From NCBI GenBank assembly GCA_001466705.2, contig LATX02000001.1:2914001-2978000 (forward strand): DNA of 64,000 nucleotides, given 5' to 3'. Shown here piece after piece: positions 46,242 to 58,857 of the stretch (positions are counted from its first letter, which is position 1; the number at the start of each line of letters is the position of its first letter). Made by a program: the position numbers and the translations under genes. The notes below the pieces were generated by a model that was given only the letters and a program-made list of their open reading frames with translations, ran no database searches and was not told the origin of the DNA. Source of the DNA: Moniliophthora roreri. Its lineage: Eukaryota; Basidiomycota; Agaricomycetes; Agaricales; Marasmiaceae.

Positions 46242-49200
46242 TCAATTGTCAATTTCAACTATTTTATCGAGGTCTGAACGCTTTACAGTGTCCACGACTT
46301 GAGAGCCTTTCCGTGCAAAGACGAGCTTGAAATGACAGTATAAGCAAACGAAAGGCGGTTTAGCTTGAAACTCACTAAATAGGGATTCGCAGTCGAGCCA
46401 GTCGTATCCTGCAAAACTTCCTCCTTGTCAATTTTACTGACATCGGAGTCGTTGTATTTGAACCATTCGTCAGGGTTTGACGGAAGGTTCCTCGAGTAGA
46501 AGAAATAATGGCCGAACGAGGGAGAAGTTCCACGATGGATGAATACAGAAGTTAATTCATAAGGAACCCGCTTGTCGTCTTTCCAGATATCCTCCAAAGT
46601 CGCTTTCTGTTGGGCTATCCGTGTCCTGAGTTGGTCAATCTCCGATTGAACAGTCTTCTGCTCTTGCGAGAGAAGATCTGAAAGCTCGGGATCCACATCG
46701 ATGCCGGCAGACTTCAGCACTTCGGCGCTCTCGGATAAGAATTTGCTCGTGTTCTCAAGAGAAGTGCCAAATGATGGATCCTGCGATGTTGCCTGAGTAC
46801 CATTTGGGATGACACGGAGGCTTATACGAACCTTTCCTTGAGTGAGCAGTCTAATACGTTCCCTGCATGCGTGGAGATCTTCTTGAATAGTTTTCGACTG
46901 TTTTCGCTTTTGGGGGTCAGCCGTATCCATAAAACGATCCATGTATATGGTCTCCTCAAACTTGACGTAAGCCTGCGATTTCCATGACTGGACGGTTTCT
47001 CTGTTGAATTGCACGCGCTAAATTGGGGTACGTATAAGACATGGGTGCTTTCTTAAGATCAGGTACGCACCTGAAGCTGAATCTGTAGCAATGGTGGGAG
47101 CTTCAACAATGACACTTCAATTGGTACCCTTTGACCCTCATATTCAATCACATCGTCGAAGAACCGTCCTAGCCCATCGTAGATATCAAAGCCGTCCTCA
47201 GCAACGTTGACGGGCAAATGCGAGAAGAGATCTTCCTTTGCGTGAATTGTTGGTTGACCTTTGGTAGTTTCAACGAAACGTTGTCGTATCTTTCCGTAGA
47301 ACAAACTACATGCACGTTCAGACTAGGCGCAAACAGAAGTAGACGGAGCTCACTGTTTGACGATACTGTTCGTATCCTCTTCGTCTGGAGTATCGACCAC
47401 CTCGTCGAACTTCAGCATTGCCGTCTCGATTTGGAACATACAATTGTCCATACATTCGGCAACATCATGTTGCCGCCCTGTAGCGCCATCAATACGGATA
47501 TCCGAAACACTGAGGCCAATTTCTCACCAAACATCATGACTGAGTCGTTCTTTACAGGCGTCTTGCGAGGCGGAAGAGGCGGCGGGACTTTCTTGGCAGA
47601 CTGAGAAACGTCCTTCATCTCCACATCTTGGACTTCGATGTCCTTAACCGGAACACTCAACACCGGAGTTGAACTTTCCCCGAGCTTGGACGAATCGGTA
47701 TGAGGTTGCGGGAGTGAATTGGCTCTGGATATTGACTGGGTAGGTAGCGAACTTGCACTCTCCTGAGGAACTAACGTGATATCAATGTCCATTTCACTAG
47801 CCCGCCGGGGCCTCTTGCCTAGAATGGAGCCAGGTGAAGGTCCAGGTGATTGAGGCTGCGGAGAAGTTTGTCGTTCTGGTTCGATTGAGAATCTGGATGG
47901 TCCATCCTCGACTAAAGTGGCGTCTGTATCATTCGATGCATCGGTTCCCCCTTGGTCGACCTCATCCTCTTCTTCATCCTTTGACGTGACGAGTGCCAAC
48001 TTAGCTAGCTCGATGGCAGGTGTGATGGCAGTGGCCTGGCTGTGCTCGAGGTTTCGGAAAAGGTCCGCCAAATGGTTGACAACTGAAAGACAGTTAAGAG
48101 ACACCAAAGGACAGGCGAAGAGATCACGTACATTTCCTTGATCGTTGAACTTCGCGACGTGTTACAAGGCGACCACCAACACGATGCTTTGTCAACGCAT
48201 CATCCGAGAACTTTTCCTCTTCAATGGATTTCAAATCCACCTTTCCTAAGGGTATTACTGCCTCTCGGAGGTCTTTGATGGTATAGAAATACTAAAAGCC
48301 GGTCAATATAAGTATTCGCAGTTACGAGGAAGCCTTGCCTGAAGCAAAGAGTTTAAATAACAGGTGTTTCCGAGCTGATTCAAGCCTCGAGGCCAATCAG
48401 GAGGTGTGACCGTAATGGCCTCTCCAGCTAATACAACCTTTGAGTCGGAGGATGGAATCTCTTCAATCGGCAACTCACGGTCTCGGGACGTTCTAATAAA
48501 CTCCCGCAATCGCTCGCTGCCACGAACTTCTGCGATGACGTTAAGGGCCTCTTGCATCCTTTCTATTTGGGAAGGCTGTTCCTCCACCTAAAACAACTCG
48601 TTAGCATGAGCCGTCATGTTGTATAGAGTATATATAACTTACCCTCATACCAAAAATAGTGATTAGCATTGTTTCGTCAATGTCTCTGGGGACCTCCAGC
48701 ACATCGTATGCTCTTTCCGGCGTCAGCATCAGACTGTTATTCCCTTTATCATACAGGGCTTTGAGTCCCACACTTCCTTTGGCTTCCGCAACAATCCGAA
48801 GAGCGTCATTTGCGGCTCTTTGCAGGGTTCGGGGATCAGCTTCGGTCCATGATCGCTTGATACATTCCTTCCAAGCGTTCTCAATGAACTCGTCTTCAAT
48901 ATCATTGTCGTAATCAACCCGAAGAGCGCCATTCGACCCGAAACCGAGTGTCTCCGCTGCACTCTGGAGCTCTTCAGCTGTGAACCGTTGACGAGATTGT
49001 TCCATCATCATGAGTTCCTGAAGTTCAGTGGGACAACTGGCCACCTGTTCCATGATCTTGACAATCGTGGAGAATGCGGTGAAGTATTCCATCGTCTGAG
49101 CGGGATCACAACGGCACTGCGCCAAATATGCGAAGGAAAGGATATCTGAGTCATCGTGAGGTTGACTGCACGGTATAAGTGATGAGGCGGCAAATACCAG

Positions 49201-51252
49201 CAGAATAAGATGTGATAGTGAGGCCAAGCTCTAGGAAGCAGCGGTGCACGGCCATCATAGGCTCCAATAACGAGTCGTTCAAGTTACCTCGGGAAACTGT
49301 CGCTCCAGCAGTCAAAAATGAGCCCAACAAGAGCCTGAGCTTGCTTACTCTGATCATGATGGGCGCCGATGGCGGTCTGATACATTTCTCTGGCAGGATC
49401 AACGGTAACCCACAGTTTATGAGGTGTGTTCTCCCTCAACTTGGTGATGACGTCTTTAGAGATACTGGTGAGCTATTAAATCTCGGCAACCAATCTCCAA
49501 CGAAACATACCGTTCGTCTTCTTAAAATGTGTCATCCATGCACCGATCTCAACCCAAGCACGCAGCAGTTTGGCGCGGTTATTTCTGCCGAGAACCGTAG
49601 TAGTATCGCATGGCGGTGCACGGACGACGGGCTCTCTATCGTTTGTGTCTGGAATGAAATTAAGGCAACCAAATATCCGTCGGCTATGGGAATGATGTGA
49701 GTGTTTATCAAAAGTACTTGAACGAAATTGACACGGACACAGGGTCACTCCATCCTATTTTTCTCTGAAAGCTTTGACTATTAACGCGGAGTGCACGGAC
49801 TTCGGACTTCCATAGGGCATTTTCTATCATCCTAAGTTGAACGAAGAGCTCAGTGTCATGAATTGAGTCTAACGAATACTCAACATACATCAAGAGCGTT
49901 TCCAAACCTCCAACCAAACTAGTTTCAGGCGTCTTGTCGACTGGCGGATGTGACATCTTTTCTTGTGTGAAATCCTTCCAGATATCGAGTGGTATCACGC
50001 CGGACTGCATATCAGACGCAACACAATAAAAAGAGCACTGACAACACATGTAGAGATCCAAGAGTATGCCCTCATCCTCCTGGCTTTCCTCCTCCTCTTC
50101 TACTTGTGTCTTTAGCTTTTCCAAGTCGAAATCTTTCACGAGATCGATTGTGCCTGCACGTTTCCTCTGCTTGGCTTCGGAAACGTCCCATTCGTTGCCA
50201 CGGAATGGAGGTGTGAGCTTGAATGCGTCGACGGCTTTCGGGTATTTGTGGAAATGGTGTGTCTTGTTTGATGGTCCGCCCAGGGTGTTCTCTTCGTCTC
50301 CTATGCAATTGGTCGTACGCTTGCGTCTGGTCTGATCGGGTAATAGATGATTTTGCGATTTCTGGAATGACAGTGCGAGGGGCGGAATGACAGAGGAGGA
50401 GCGCCAACTAAGGATAACCCAGGCATTCTCCTTGGGACAGTAGTACGCGTTTGGATGAGGCACGGCTGTGCGAACCTCTTCGGCAGTTGGTGGTGGTATA
50501 GGTTTAACTGTATTCGGCAGGGAAGAAGATGGCGAAGGAGAGGATGATGAAGTAGAAGGCGCGTTAAGCGTACCCTTCTGGCTTTGTTCGGAAGATGAGA
50601 TTTGGGGCTGCTCAGGATAGACATCCGGAGGTGTCACATTCACGGAGTAAAGCGTGTGCTCTGGATCGTGAAGCTCGTCCGCCAGAACGGGAGGCAGCAT
50701 TCCTGGACCAGGCCTCCCATGTCTCTGCCGTTCAGCTGGATCCCACCAAGCTATCTCTTCTGATTCATTCCTGTCGTCGATAGGTACTGCCACTGCACCC
50801 CAGCCAAATCGTACTCGACTTCCAGAGTCATTTTGAGATGACGACCAGTCCACCCCCCACGAACTCCCCCCGTACTGTGTATTCCAGTCAACGCCATCCC
50901 AGTTTGGCTGCGTATTCCACTGATTCCAATCGACTTCAGTCAGAGGTGGCACATCATCATTGTCAACCCTCTCATCCTTCACAAGCTCTGGTTCGCGATA
51001 ATCCGCCGATCCCGAGGCGGAATAATTGTATGCCGGTGGTGTCGCCGAAGCTGTTGGTACATATGACAGAGTCGTAGAACTGGATCCTACACCAGAGGGT
51101 CGATTCGGTAATGGTGGTGGTTTCGCGTCGCCGTAAAAGGTTGAAACTGGTATCGGGGTCGTGGGTCGCTGAGGAGGCGGTTGAGAGCCTGGAGTTGGAA
51201 GAGGTCGTCGCTGCTTTGGGCTATCCTTTGGAGAAGATTCCTGTTTCTCCAT
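46242..51252 (-). CDS. UBP2: Ubp2-type ubiquitin carboxyl-terminal hydrolase
   Basis: Large multi-exon deubiquitinase, well over 1,200 residues. The long first exon (from ATG 51252, MEKQESSPKDSPKQRRPLP) is Pro/Ser-rich and disordered, then leads to a conserved region ending GWSDPV. Further segments include LRAWVEIGAWMTHFKKTNG and AYLAQCRCDPAQTMEYF. The peptidase C19 domain begins with the Cys box RGLNQLGNTCYLNSLLQ near 48380. A long Ser/Pro-rich insert follows, then QHDVAEC, then the His box GTSPSFGHYFFYSRN near 46520. The protein ends after LLVFARKGSQVVDTVK. This order matches Ubp2/USP25-28, which trims K63-linked chains. A longer in-frame start at 51316 is possible. Confidence 0.85.
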
Positions 51253-51575
51253 ACTATCGAGCTGATCCCAGAATGAGGCGTCAAGCTCAATTATAAAACG
51301 GGAGTCATTGGAACACATACAAACGATCAAAAACGTGCGCGTTTTAATAGAAATCCACAGGACTGCCGCTTTCTATTGAGCAGACGAATACTTCCGATAA
51401 ATGATGTTGGTGGGACGAGGTCAAGTCCACCGCTCAAAGAGCCAACCGCAAGGCCTAGTAAAGCGAGTCAAAGGTATTACATAATGTACACCGGTTTTCC
51501 CTTTGCTCCGGGCGCAGTTGCTGCTACTAGACTAGTATGTGTACATTCCACAGGAGACTCCACGATCAAGTACCA
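51253..51575. promoter_or_regulatory. intergenic, Ubp2 promoter
   Basis: This 323-bp gap lies between the Ubp2 start and the quinone reductase stop, both on minus. Short frames within are not supported. Confidence 0.4.
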
Positions 51576-53069
51576 TTACGCATCTTGCACTTTGACAATC
51601 AACTTCCCCGTCGTCTTCCCGCCTACTAGATCCTGTTGGGCCTGCTGCACGCCTTCCGCTGTGAAGGGGTATTCTTTCCAAATATTGATTTTCAAAATAC
51701 CACTGGAGATCAACTCGAACACCTTGTTGCCGTAGTAGTGGACTTCGTCTGGTGTGACAGTGTAGTTGTTCATCCTGAATGGTGTAATCAGTGTTGAATC
51801 AATTTTTCATCACCTCGTTATACGCACGTAGGACGTAGAAGTTTCAAGTTTTTCTCCATGAGCTTGATGGGCGGGAACGGAGGAACGGCCCCTGAAGCAT
51901 TCCCGACAGAGACTAACGTCCCTTTGCGCCTCAGCAGCTTAAAGTTACCGTCAAAGCTGGGAAAGCACGTGAGCATTTTATCACGTTTGCGACACTGACG
52001 GAGACATACGTGTCCTTCCCAACACCATCAAAGACGGCGTGTACGCCCTCGCCGTTGGTGATTTCCAGTACTCTTCCAACAGTGTTCTCTTCGCGGTACA
52101 GAATAACATGGTCTGCACCATGTCGCTTGGCCAGCTCTGCTTTCTCCCTGGTGGACGTCGTCCCAATCACTGTAGCACCAATATGCTTTGCTAGCTGCGT
52201 CATGAGTAGCCCGAGACCTCCGGCAACTGTATGAATGAGTATGATATCTCCCTTGGACACCTTATACGCCTCTTCGAAAAACGTCACTGTGGTCAGGCAT
52301 TGCAGCATTGCAGCTGCGGCATCCCGTGTTGATACACCATGCTGGACAGGATACGCCTTGATCCAAGGAATGGAGATATATGTCTGATGAGAGCCTAGAA
52401 TATCCTGACGAGAGAGGATCGGTCAATAAGCAAGAGACGTGTAGGAAAAGGGAATACATACGCAAGCAACTTTCCCGCCAACTTGGAAGTTCTGTTTGAT
52501 ATATCCAGGATCGTTGAGTACAGCTGGATCAGTGGGCAAGGCGACAATAGTCCCGGACGTTTCCTTCCCCAGTACGGCTGGGAATTCCTTGTATGGGTAT
52601 AATCCTTGCCTGTAAGCACAGGGTTAGAAGTAAATTTCAGGATCGAGTAGAGCTGCGCACCGATAGTAAGTATCTATGAAATTGATTCCCAAGTATTCCA
52701 CCTATTCCATACATTCAGAATCACAATTCCTCCATCTCCACGGAATTCCTTGCTCACCTTCACAATCAAATGTCCAGGTTCGACCTTCGGAAATGGCAAG
52801 GTAATCTTCTCGATCACTTCATATTCACCTGTCTGTAAACCGATCCCGTATCGTCGCGAAACCGACTCGTCAACACACTATCTAGAGATCGACACAGGCC
52901 ACAAGCTCGCCTTTCGGATTCCGATGGCTTCAACAGTAGAAGGCAGTTCAGGCATGGTATTGATCGTCCGGGAGGCCAAGTGATTGATAATCTGAGAAAT
53001 TCTGTTACGAGAAATGCTGGGTCGAAGGTAAGAGCGAGATGGTATAGGAATTCTGCAAAATCTCAACAT
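51576..53069 (-). CDS. ZTA1: NADPH:quinone oxidoreductase (zeta-crystallin type)
   Basis: Multi-exon member of the medium-chain dehydrogenase/reductase superfamily. Spliced segments are EYEVIEKITLPFPKVEPGHL, VKVEYLGINFIDTYYR, FPAVLGKETSGTIV, IHTVAGGLGLLMTQLAKHI with nucleotide-binding turn AGGLG, and HAVFDGVGKDTFDGNFK. The C-terminus is GGKTTGKLIVKVQDA. No zinc ligands are evident, as expected for quinone reductases. The ATG at 53069 adds an Arg-rich N-terminus (MLRFCRIPIPSRSYLRPSIS...) that looks like a mitochondrial presequence. A second in-frame ATG at 52955 (MPELPSTVEAIGIRKA) would give a form without it. One intron lies between KASLWP and TGEYEV. Confidence 0.85.
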
Positions 53070-53604
53070 GGTTGGTAATTCGATTTGGTTATATCTCCCC
53101 CACACAAATCGGCCCGATTACCGCCGGAGCGCGTCTTTCTCGCGTTCGTCGCGATATGACTGTGAGAATGATGTACCGCAATTCCTACTCAACAGCAAGA
53201 TGCACAAACTCGGCTAAGGCTCTTGCTTCGCGACAGTAATGATGAAGTGGTTGTGTAAGTGCCTATGTGCCTATGTCTCAAAGTAAAAGTACATTGACTG
53301 ATGAATCATCGCTGGTACGGCTTGAGAATAGGAAGTGACACCCATTCTGCTCTAAAGCACCCGAACAGGCTTGTTATCAATCAATCTCATTGAGCCCGTG
53401 CAAGTCCGCTACCATCTGTCGGGGAGATGTCATGATGATGAAGGCTTCAGGATAGCAAGAATTTTTCCTTGGGAATGGGACGGTTCTGCCATTCAAGGAA
53501 ACGACATCTTCTCGACACTTGGACATCATCATGCAACAACCCTGTAAGACAAAGAATTAACAGACGAAGATTTACATCGAGAAGATTGCATACGTACCTC
53601 CACC
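53070..53604. promoter_or_regulatory. intergenic, quinone reductase promoter
   Basis: This 535-bp gap lies upstream of the quinone reductase start and downstream of the phosphatase stop, both on minus. No gene-like frame was found. Confidence 0.4.
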
Positions 53605-54723
53605 CTATCCCATAGACGACTGTATTGCAGCCGAGAGAATTTCGTATATCACGACCAGTTGCTCTGGTCTTTGCACCATTCCCGGTCTCTGTTCTCTCAG
53701 GGAATCAACTTCCTGGACGACCAGATCATTTTGTAGAGCTTCGGGTAATAACCCAAGAGGAGTTGGTTTCAATACAGAAGCTGACGTAGGTCTCGCCGGC
53801 GGCTGAAGAACCTCGTGTGCTCTCAGCAAGGACGATAGAGCAATGAACGAACCAGTTCGGCCTATTCCTGCTGAGCAGCCAACGATAATCGGCGGATCAG
53901 AATCCAGCGTCAGTGTTGAATCTGAGTTAGATGTGTCTCGATTCGTTCTATCTACCAGCCGTGCAAAAGCGAGTAAGCCATCGCGGTCTTCAGGCTCTGG
54001 AACACCCCGATCTGGCCAGGCATGGTAGAGTAGATGCTGGAATGTGATGGATGGTGCACCGTGATCCACCGGTGCAAACGAAACAGTGCTTTGGATACAA
54101 CGTGCCTCGTCTATGGATTCTTGTTTGACAAGTTTGACCTCGAAAGCGGGCCCATGATCTCCCTCTTCGGGATGTATGATCATAGATTCGCCAATCATAT
54201 CTGGGAAATAGGGGTGTGCTTTCCGTCGTCCATCCTCCAGATTCTGTGTGAGCTGCACGACTGTGCGTATGTGACTGGTGACCTGAGAAACGGATGACGG
54301 AGGGGTGACTGGCTTTGCAATGAGACTGAGGAAGGTATGCGATGTGTTCGGTAGGGGTGCTTGCGATGCTATCCACCACTTTCCGCCAAATCGTTCCAGA
54401 ACCCAGTTGGCATTGCAATATCGCTCTTCGCAGCTCTCTCCTGAACTTGAGTCGTTGACAGCTACTCGTGTTCTGTCATAAGGCACGACATCCACGTATC
54501 GATTTCGATCCTGATTCTCCTCCTTGTTTCCGGCTACCACAGCGTAATAATCTGAAAATGATTTCGGTATGTTCTGGATCGCCGCGCGCAGCGCCCTCGA
54601 CTTTCGTGGTAATGATACGAATCGTGCCCGCGCACGTGCATCTTCTCGTTGTTTGAGGGTCTTGAGCGCAAACTCGATGTGAGAATGATTCTGAGATTCA
54701 ATAAGCCATCGAGGGAGGGCCAT
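53605..54723 (-). CDS. protein tyrosine phosphatase, altered signature
   Basis: Intron-less 372-residue frame from ATG 54723 (MALPRWLIESQ). The classical PTP fold is visible: NRYVDVVPYDRTRV, then NANWVLERFGGKWWIASQAP, then a WPD loop HAWPDRGVPEPEDRDG. The P-loop reads VGCSAGIGRTGSF. The catalytic Cys and Arg are present, but the His that normally precedes the Cys is Gly. The substrate is unknown; fungal Pyp/Ptp enzymes act on MAP kinases. The frame stays open upstream to a GTG at 54798, and a GTAAGTACTG sequence there could be a donor from an upstream exon. It is divergent from the NR2C2AP gene with 133 bp between starts. Confidence 0.88.
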   Translation of the reverse strand: MALPRWLIESQNHSHIEFALKTLKQREDARARARFVSLPRKSRALRAAIQNIPKSFSDYYAVVAGNKEENQDRNRYVDVVPYDRTRVAVNDSSSGESCEERYCNANWVLERFGGKWWIASQAPLPNTSHTFLSLIAKPVTPPSSVSQVTSHIRTVVQLTQNLEDGRRKAHPYFPDMIGESMIIHPEEGDHGPAFEVKLVKQESIDEARCIQSTVSFAPVDHGAPSITFQHLLYHAWPDRGVPEPEDRDGLLAFARLVDRTNRDTSNSDSTLTLDSDPPIIVGCSAGIGRTGSFIALSSLLRAHEVLQPPARPTSASVLKPTPLGLLPEALQNDLVVQEVDSLREQRPGMVQRPEQLVVIYEILSAAIQSSMG

Positions 54724-54856
54724 CACTTGAGAGGAAAGCGGAAAAAATGGGCCCTTCAGCAACCCTTTAGTACAGTACTTACAGCAGAGTGCTGTCACTG
54801 TGATTCGAAAGTGAAGTCATGACTTTCTCACACCCTCCCTCCTTTAACTTTCTTCG
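54724..54856. promoter_or_regulatory. short bidirectional promoter
   Basis: Only 133 bp separate the start of the phosphatase (minus) from the start of the NR2C2AP gene (plus), so their promoters must overlap. CT-rich stretches (CTCACACCCTCCCTCC) are typical of fungal core promoters. Confidence 0.45.
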
Positions 54857-55393
54857 ATGGCCTTCTCTGACATAGTGTCATTGTTGACGCCAGAAACCAC
54901 GATCAAGTCCGTGGCTGAACCTTTCTCTTTAAAAGTTGAATGACCAATTTGACATCTGCAGAGTTAGTTCTACGCTCGATAAATCTGTAGGGAAGAAGCA
55001 TCTGATCGATAACAATCCAGAGACTTGTTGGACGTCTCAGCAGGTACGTATGAACTCTAGTAGCGGCCGAGTAAAATGCTGAGATCGTCTTAGGGACTTC
55101 CACAATATATTCAACTTGCTTTTCCAGCCCCAGTGATACCCAAAATAATCTCAATCACCTTCCAAGGTGGCTTTGTCGGTCGTCGTTGTACGATACAAGT
55201 CAAGGAGGCAGCGGGATGGAAATTCTTGACCAACATATACCCGGAAGACGTGAATCGGCGACAAACATTTGATCTAAGTGGTGCACCTGACACTGGAGTG
55301 GATGGCTTGAAGCTTACCTTTGAGGAGAGCTCTGACTTTTTCGGTCGGATCACAGTGTACGATCTCAAACTCGAAGGTTCTGTATCAATTTAA
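54857..55393 (+). CDS. NR2C2AP (TRA16) homologue
   Basis: Predicted 143 residues in three exons: 54857-54906, 54962-55043 and 55094-55393, in exact frame. Segments MAFSDIVSLLTPETTIKVSS, NNPETCWTSQQG, ITFQGGFVGRRC, IYPEDVNRRQTFDL and KLTFEESSDFFGRITVYDL match animal nuclear receptor 2C2-associated protein, which has a similar length (139 residues in human). The fold is probably a discoidin/galactose-binding-like beta-sandwich. The molecular role in fungi is unknown. The spacing and splice sites are clean. Confidence 0.85.
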
Positions 55394-55507
55394 AGATGGA
55401 GTATACGTAGCTGGACGTAGCTCATTCATCGGACCGAATGCATCATAGCTTTCAAGCTCAGTGAATATTGATCCGTAAAAATACAGTGGTTTTGTCCATT
55501 GTCCATC

Positions 55508-57598
55508 CTAAAATAGATCAAATCCACTCCATTCAGGTATGATGCTCCCCTTCTCGTCGATTTCTACCCATCTCCTCTGCTCCTTGTCCGGCTCCCCCAT
55601 CTGATCAACTTGCCCAAATGCTGCATCCCAACCTAGGCCAACTGCAGAAAGTTTGCAGACCGCAGACCTGTAATTCGACATGAAGTAAGCTTAACAACGT
55701 CAGGGTAGATAGAACACCTACGGAATCGTGCAAATGACGGCCTGAGGCTGTACGTTCTGTGAATCACTCCAGAGACCGCTCACAAGCGCTAGATCCACGA
55801 TCATGCCCCTCGTCTGCTGTACCCGTTCATCCAAAGAATAGATCTGATCGAAATCACTCTGATCATACTCATCTGGACTCGCCAGCGCACGAATCTCCTC
55901 TCTACTGCTCTTGCTCAAGGAGTACGTCCGGGTACCATCAGCTGCTTTGTCGAACTGACTCAACGCAGCAGGCGAATCAGAAGCAACGTAGACAAACTGT
56001 GGATCCAGGATTTTCAAACGTTTCCACGTTGAGCTGACTGATTCAACGAATTCCTCGATAGGTACGGGTCCGGATTGCGTGTATTTCCAGGACGATGGTT
56101 TGCTGTCGCCCCGTCGGATGTGTACCGAAATGTAGTTGGCATTAGGAGGCGATAGTAAGGTACTGAGCTCTTCCCGCACACCACGTATGAGCGCTGTGTT
56201 TTCTGCATTCGGGCGGATAGTAGTTGTCAATGACTCGAGAGCTTGATCAAATATTGGTCTTGCTCGATTGAGGTTGTGACCGTATCTGCATAACCTTAGT
56301 ACTACTCTTAATGAAAACATCCGCCCTTCACTTACGGGTCTTCGTATTGCTCAGAGAAATCATGACCAAAATGGTACTTAGCCGTGCCAGAGTGAATCAC
56401 CTGTAACTCGCAGTCATTCAAATCGTATCACAGGTGGAACTTCAGGTGGACTAACCCAGTGCCTGGCCGAACGTGGGCATCCAACAAGCTCTGAAAGTAC
56501 ACGATTGTCAGTCAATGATGAGAGTCGAGACTAACACCGGTACCTTCTGGAGGCGGTGCTTTACATCCCGACTGTGGCCCTGGTTGTGTTATCCGTACGT
56601 CTTCAAAGTGATCAGTCCAACTGAGGTGGATATGATGAGCTGGTTGTTAGATGGATATGTTCTGCACGCTCACTTTCCACGATCCCAATATGTGTCATCC
56701 ACCAGGAACGTCCTGTTCCGCTAATCGACGTTAACACTGTCGTAAAATCCTGCACATGTTTAGATGAACATACCTCTCTAGCCAACCCAGCTGCCTGCGC
56801 CATTAGAGCCAGGTCCGCAACAAGTCCCACCCGACCACTTAGCATATAAGTGATAGTGCTTGAACAGATTTCCGAGTTCTCGTCGTTTTCATCAGCATGC
56901 ACAACGTCCATAGCCTCCATTGAATCAGATTCCCAGTAAGCACCGTGATGGTGGAACCCGCCCATCAACTTCGCACACTCTGACATGTATTCGGTAGGGA
57001 GAAGTGGGAATGTGGTGTAATTTTCATAGGAGATGATAAGTGAAGGATTTTGGTGGTGGTGATGTCCTTTAATGGGTGTGACCGCCATTGAAGAATCCGT
57101 GTCATTCGTGCTTTCAGTGGCATTCGAGGCAGTCAAAGTTGAGTTCTCTGCTGATATCGGTGAGGTAGAGACCGTAACGCCGACATATGTCTCCAGTGTT
57201 CCCGGTTCCTTGTATGAAACCACAATAAGGACAAGGAGTAGACCAGCTATCATCGTCCCGAACGCAATAGGTAACCTGGCCGCGACAGTCTTGAAGTTTA
57301 ACGACACTTCACGATCCTTTGTCTCATCATCGTCCCCTCGACCTCTGTATCCAGTCACAGGAAAGCTGTCGCTGGCAGACGACCTGAGTAAGGGTACATT
57401 CTGGTGATGCATCCCACTTGGATCCTCCTCATCATCATCTTCGTCAACGTCCTGCAGTTCGATTTCGCCGTATGCTTCTTCCGCTCTTCCGGACCGAGAA
57501 TGAGGTGTACGAGGTGTGAGCTGTCCGGCAGATTGATAAATACTGTAGTTGCCTGAGCTGGTCGATTGAACGTTGGTCAAAGGACGTGGGCGAGGCAT
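55508..57598 (-). CDS. type II membrane protein, fucosyltransferase-like
   Basis: Multi-exon gene, start MPRPRPLTNVQSTSSG at 57598. An acidic cytoplasmic N-terminus (ELQDVDEDDDEEDPSG) is followed by one membrane helix (PIAFGTMIAGLLLVLIVVSY) and a lumenal Ser/Thr-rich stem with several N-x-S/T sites and a His-run (KGHHHHQNP). The C-terminal exons contain YISVHIRRGDSKPSSW, the HxRRGD motif of GDP-fucose-dependent transferases (O-fucosyl and alpha-1,6 types), and FVYVASDSPAAL. It probably acts in the Golgi. The last residues are EWSGFDLF. The assignment to fucosyltransferase rests on a short motif and topology, so acceptor and donor are open. Confidence 0.7.
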
Positions 57599-58233
57599 GG
57601 TCGTCGTCCAACGGTTCAACCAGTGACGAGTGATGGCGGAATATGAATTTGGTCGAGACCAACTTGAGACCAACGCTAAAGCTGCATTTCCCGTCGCCGG
57701 TTGCAGGCTTGTGAGATTTGTCGTCGTGATGGTAAGGCAGTGGCCCGCGCGTGATCTTTCCGGACTTCGGCCGGTGAATGCCGAACCGATTACCCTTTTG
57801 AGCCTGACGGTGAGAAGTTCCCTAACCGTCCAACCGTTTGGTTTCTCCTACGACCCAACCTGAGAGCGAATGATGAGAGACGATGTGCAACTATGCCTAT
57901 CCACGGATATTCCTACCGCAAGAACTAGCTACATCACTTGCATGGGGGTAAGAACCTCCCGTCATTTTCTTCATCAGCATTTTCCAAGTTTGATTGCAGG
58001 GTTTTCGGTGGTCTCCGCCAAAAGCCCGAGCATTGTCGACGGACTTCTGCCCTCAAGACCATACGAAATGGCTCATAGCGGTTTTCGATACATGATTGGG
58101 ATGTGAGGGAATATGAAGATGATACTGAAAAACTGGAGGGAACGATCCATGAGTCCCGAGTACATTGCGATTGCCGGAAGACAGGACCTTAGGATGTACC
58201 ATGTCTGATTAATTGATTAATTGATTGTCAGAT

Positions 58234-58497
58234 TTAGATTGTTCTGGTTGTACTGATGCTTGGGAATATACCTCCCGGTCCCCAGATTCTGACGCAGAGA
58301 ACTTCTGGCTGTCCGCTTGCACTCTCAATCTCATATTGCTTCAATGATAGTGAGTCGAATGCTCCTTCAAAACAGAGACAGTAGAAAGCTAAAATGAAGT
58401 CACAAAACAGAAGACTAACCCCAGATAATGCCTGGGACTGATCATGATAACCCTTTGCCAAACTCACACGTGGACCCACAACGCGATTTGCCGCCAT
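58234..58497 (-). CDS. possible small protein, unconfirmed
   Basis: Open frame of 87 residues beginning MAANRVVGPRVSLAKG. The centre (VSLLFCDFILAFYCLCFEGA) is hydrophobic and could be one membrane helix. Its DNA also looks like an intron (GTTAGTC ... TTTTGAAG), but removing it breaks the frame. No family is recognised. It lies in a promoter region, so it may be spurious. Confidence 0.25.
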   Translation of the reverse strand: MAANRVVGPRVSLAKGYHDQSQALSGVSLLFCDFILAFYCLCFEGAFDSLSLKQYEIESASGQPEVLCVRIWGPGGIFPSISTTRTI

Positions 58498-58857
58498 GGT
58501 CTAGCGCTGACATCAAAGCGATTTGTTCTTCATGCGTCCTGTTGCTTAGCCTGCCAAAGCGCTATTGTGTAACTGCCTCAAACTTTGATCTGGTCGCTTT
58601 GCCCACAACCACCTACAAGGGCCGTTGAAACTACTTTGTCCTGACTTTGTGTACACCCGTAACCTCGTATCCCCATCAGCAACTGTTCGGAGAACCTGAA
58701 GATTTCCTTTTTCCTTCTCAGGACAAGTCACATCTTTTTTCTTGACAGAACCTTGAAGCCTTCCTTCCGACCACAACACGCTTTTGTTCTCCCATATCCT
58801 CTGACTTTCTGAGATGGGTACCCTTGTTTTCTTGGGTTCTCAGGAGTTCAATACCTG

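Noticed and set aside
54724..54798. extended N-terminus of the phosphatase
   Set aside because: The upstream extension starts at GTG and crosses a GTAAGT-like donor. The ATG at 54723 suffices for the conserved domain.
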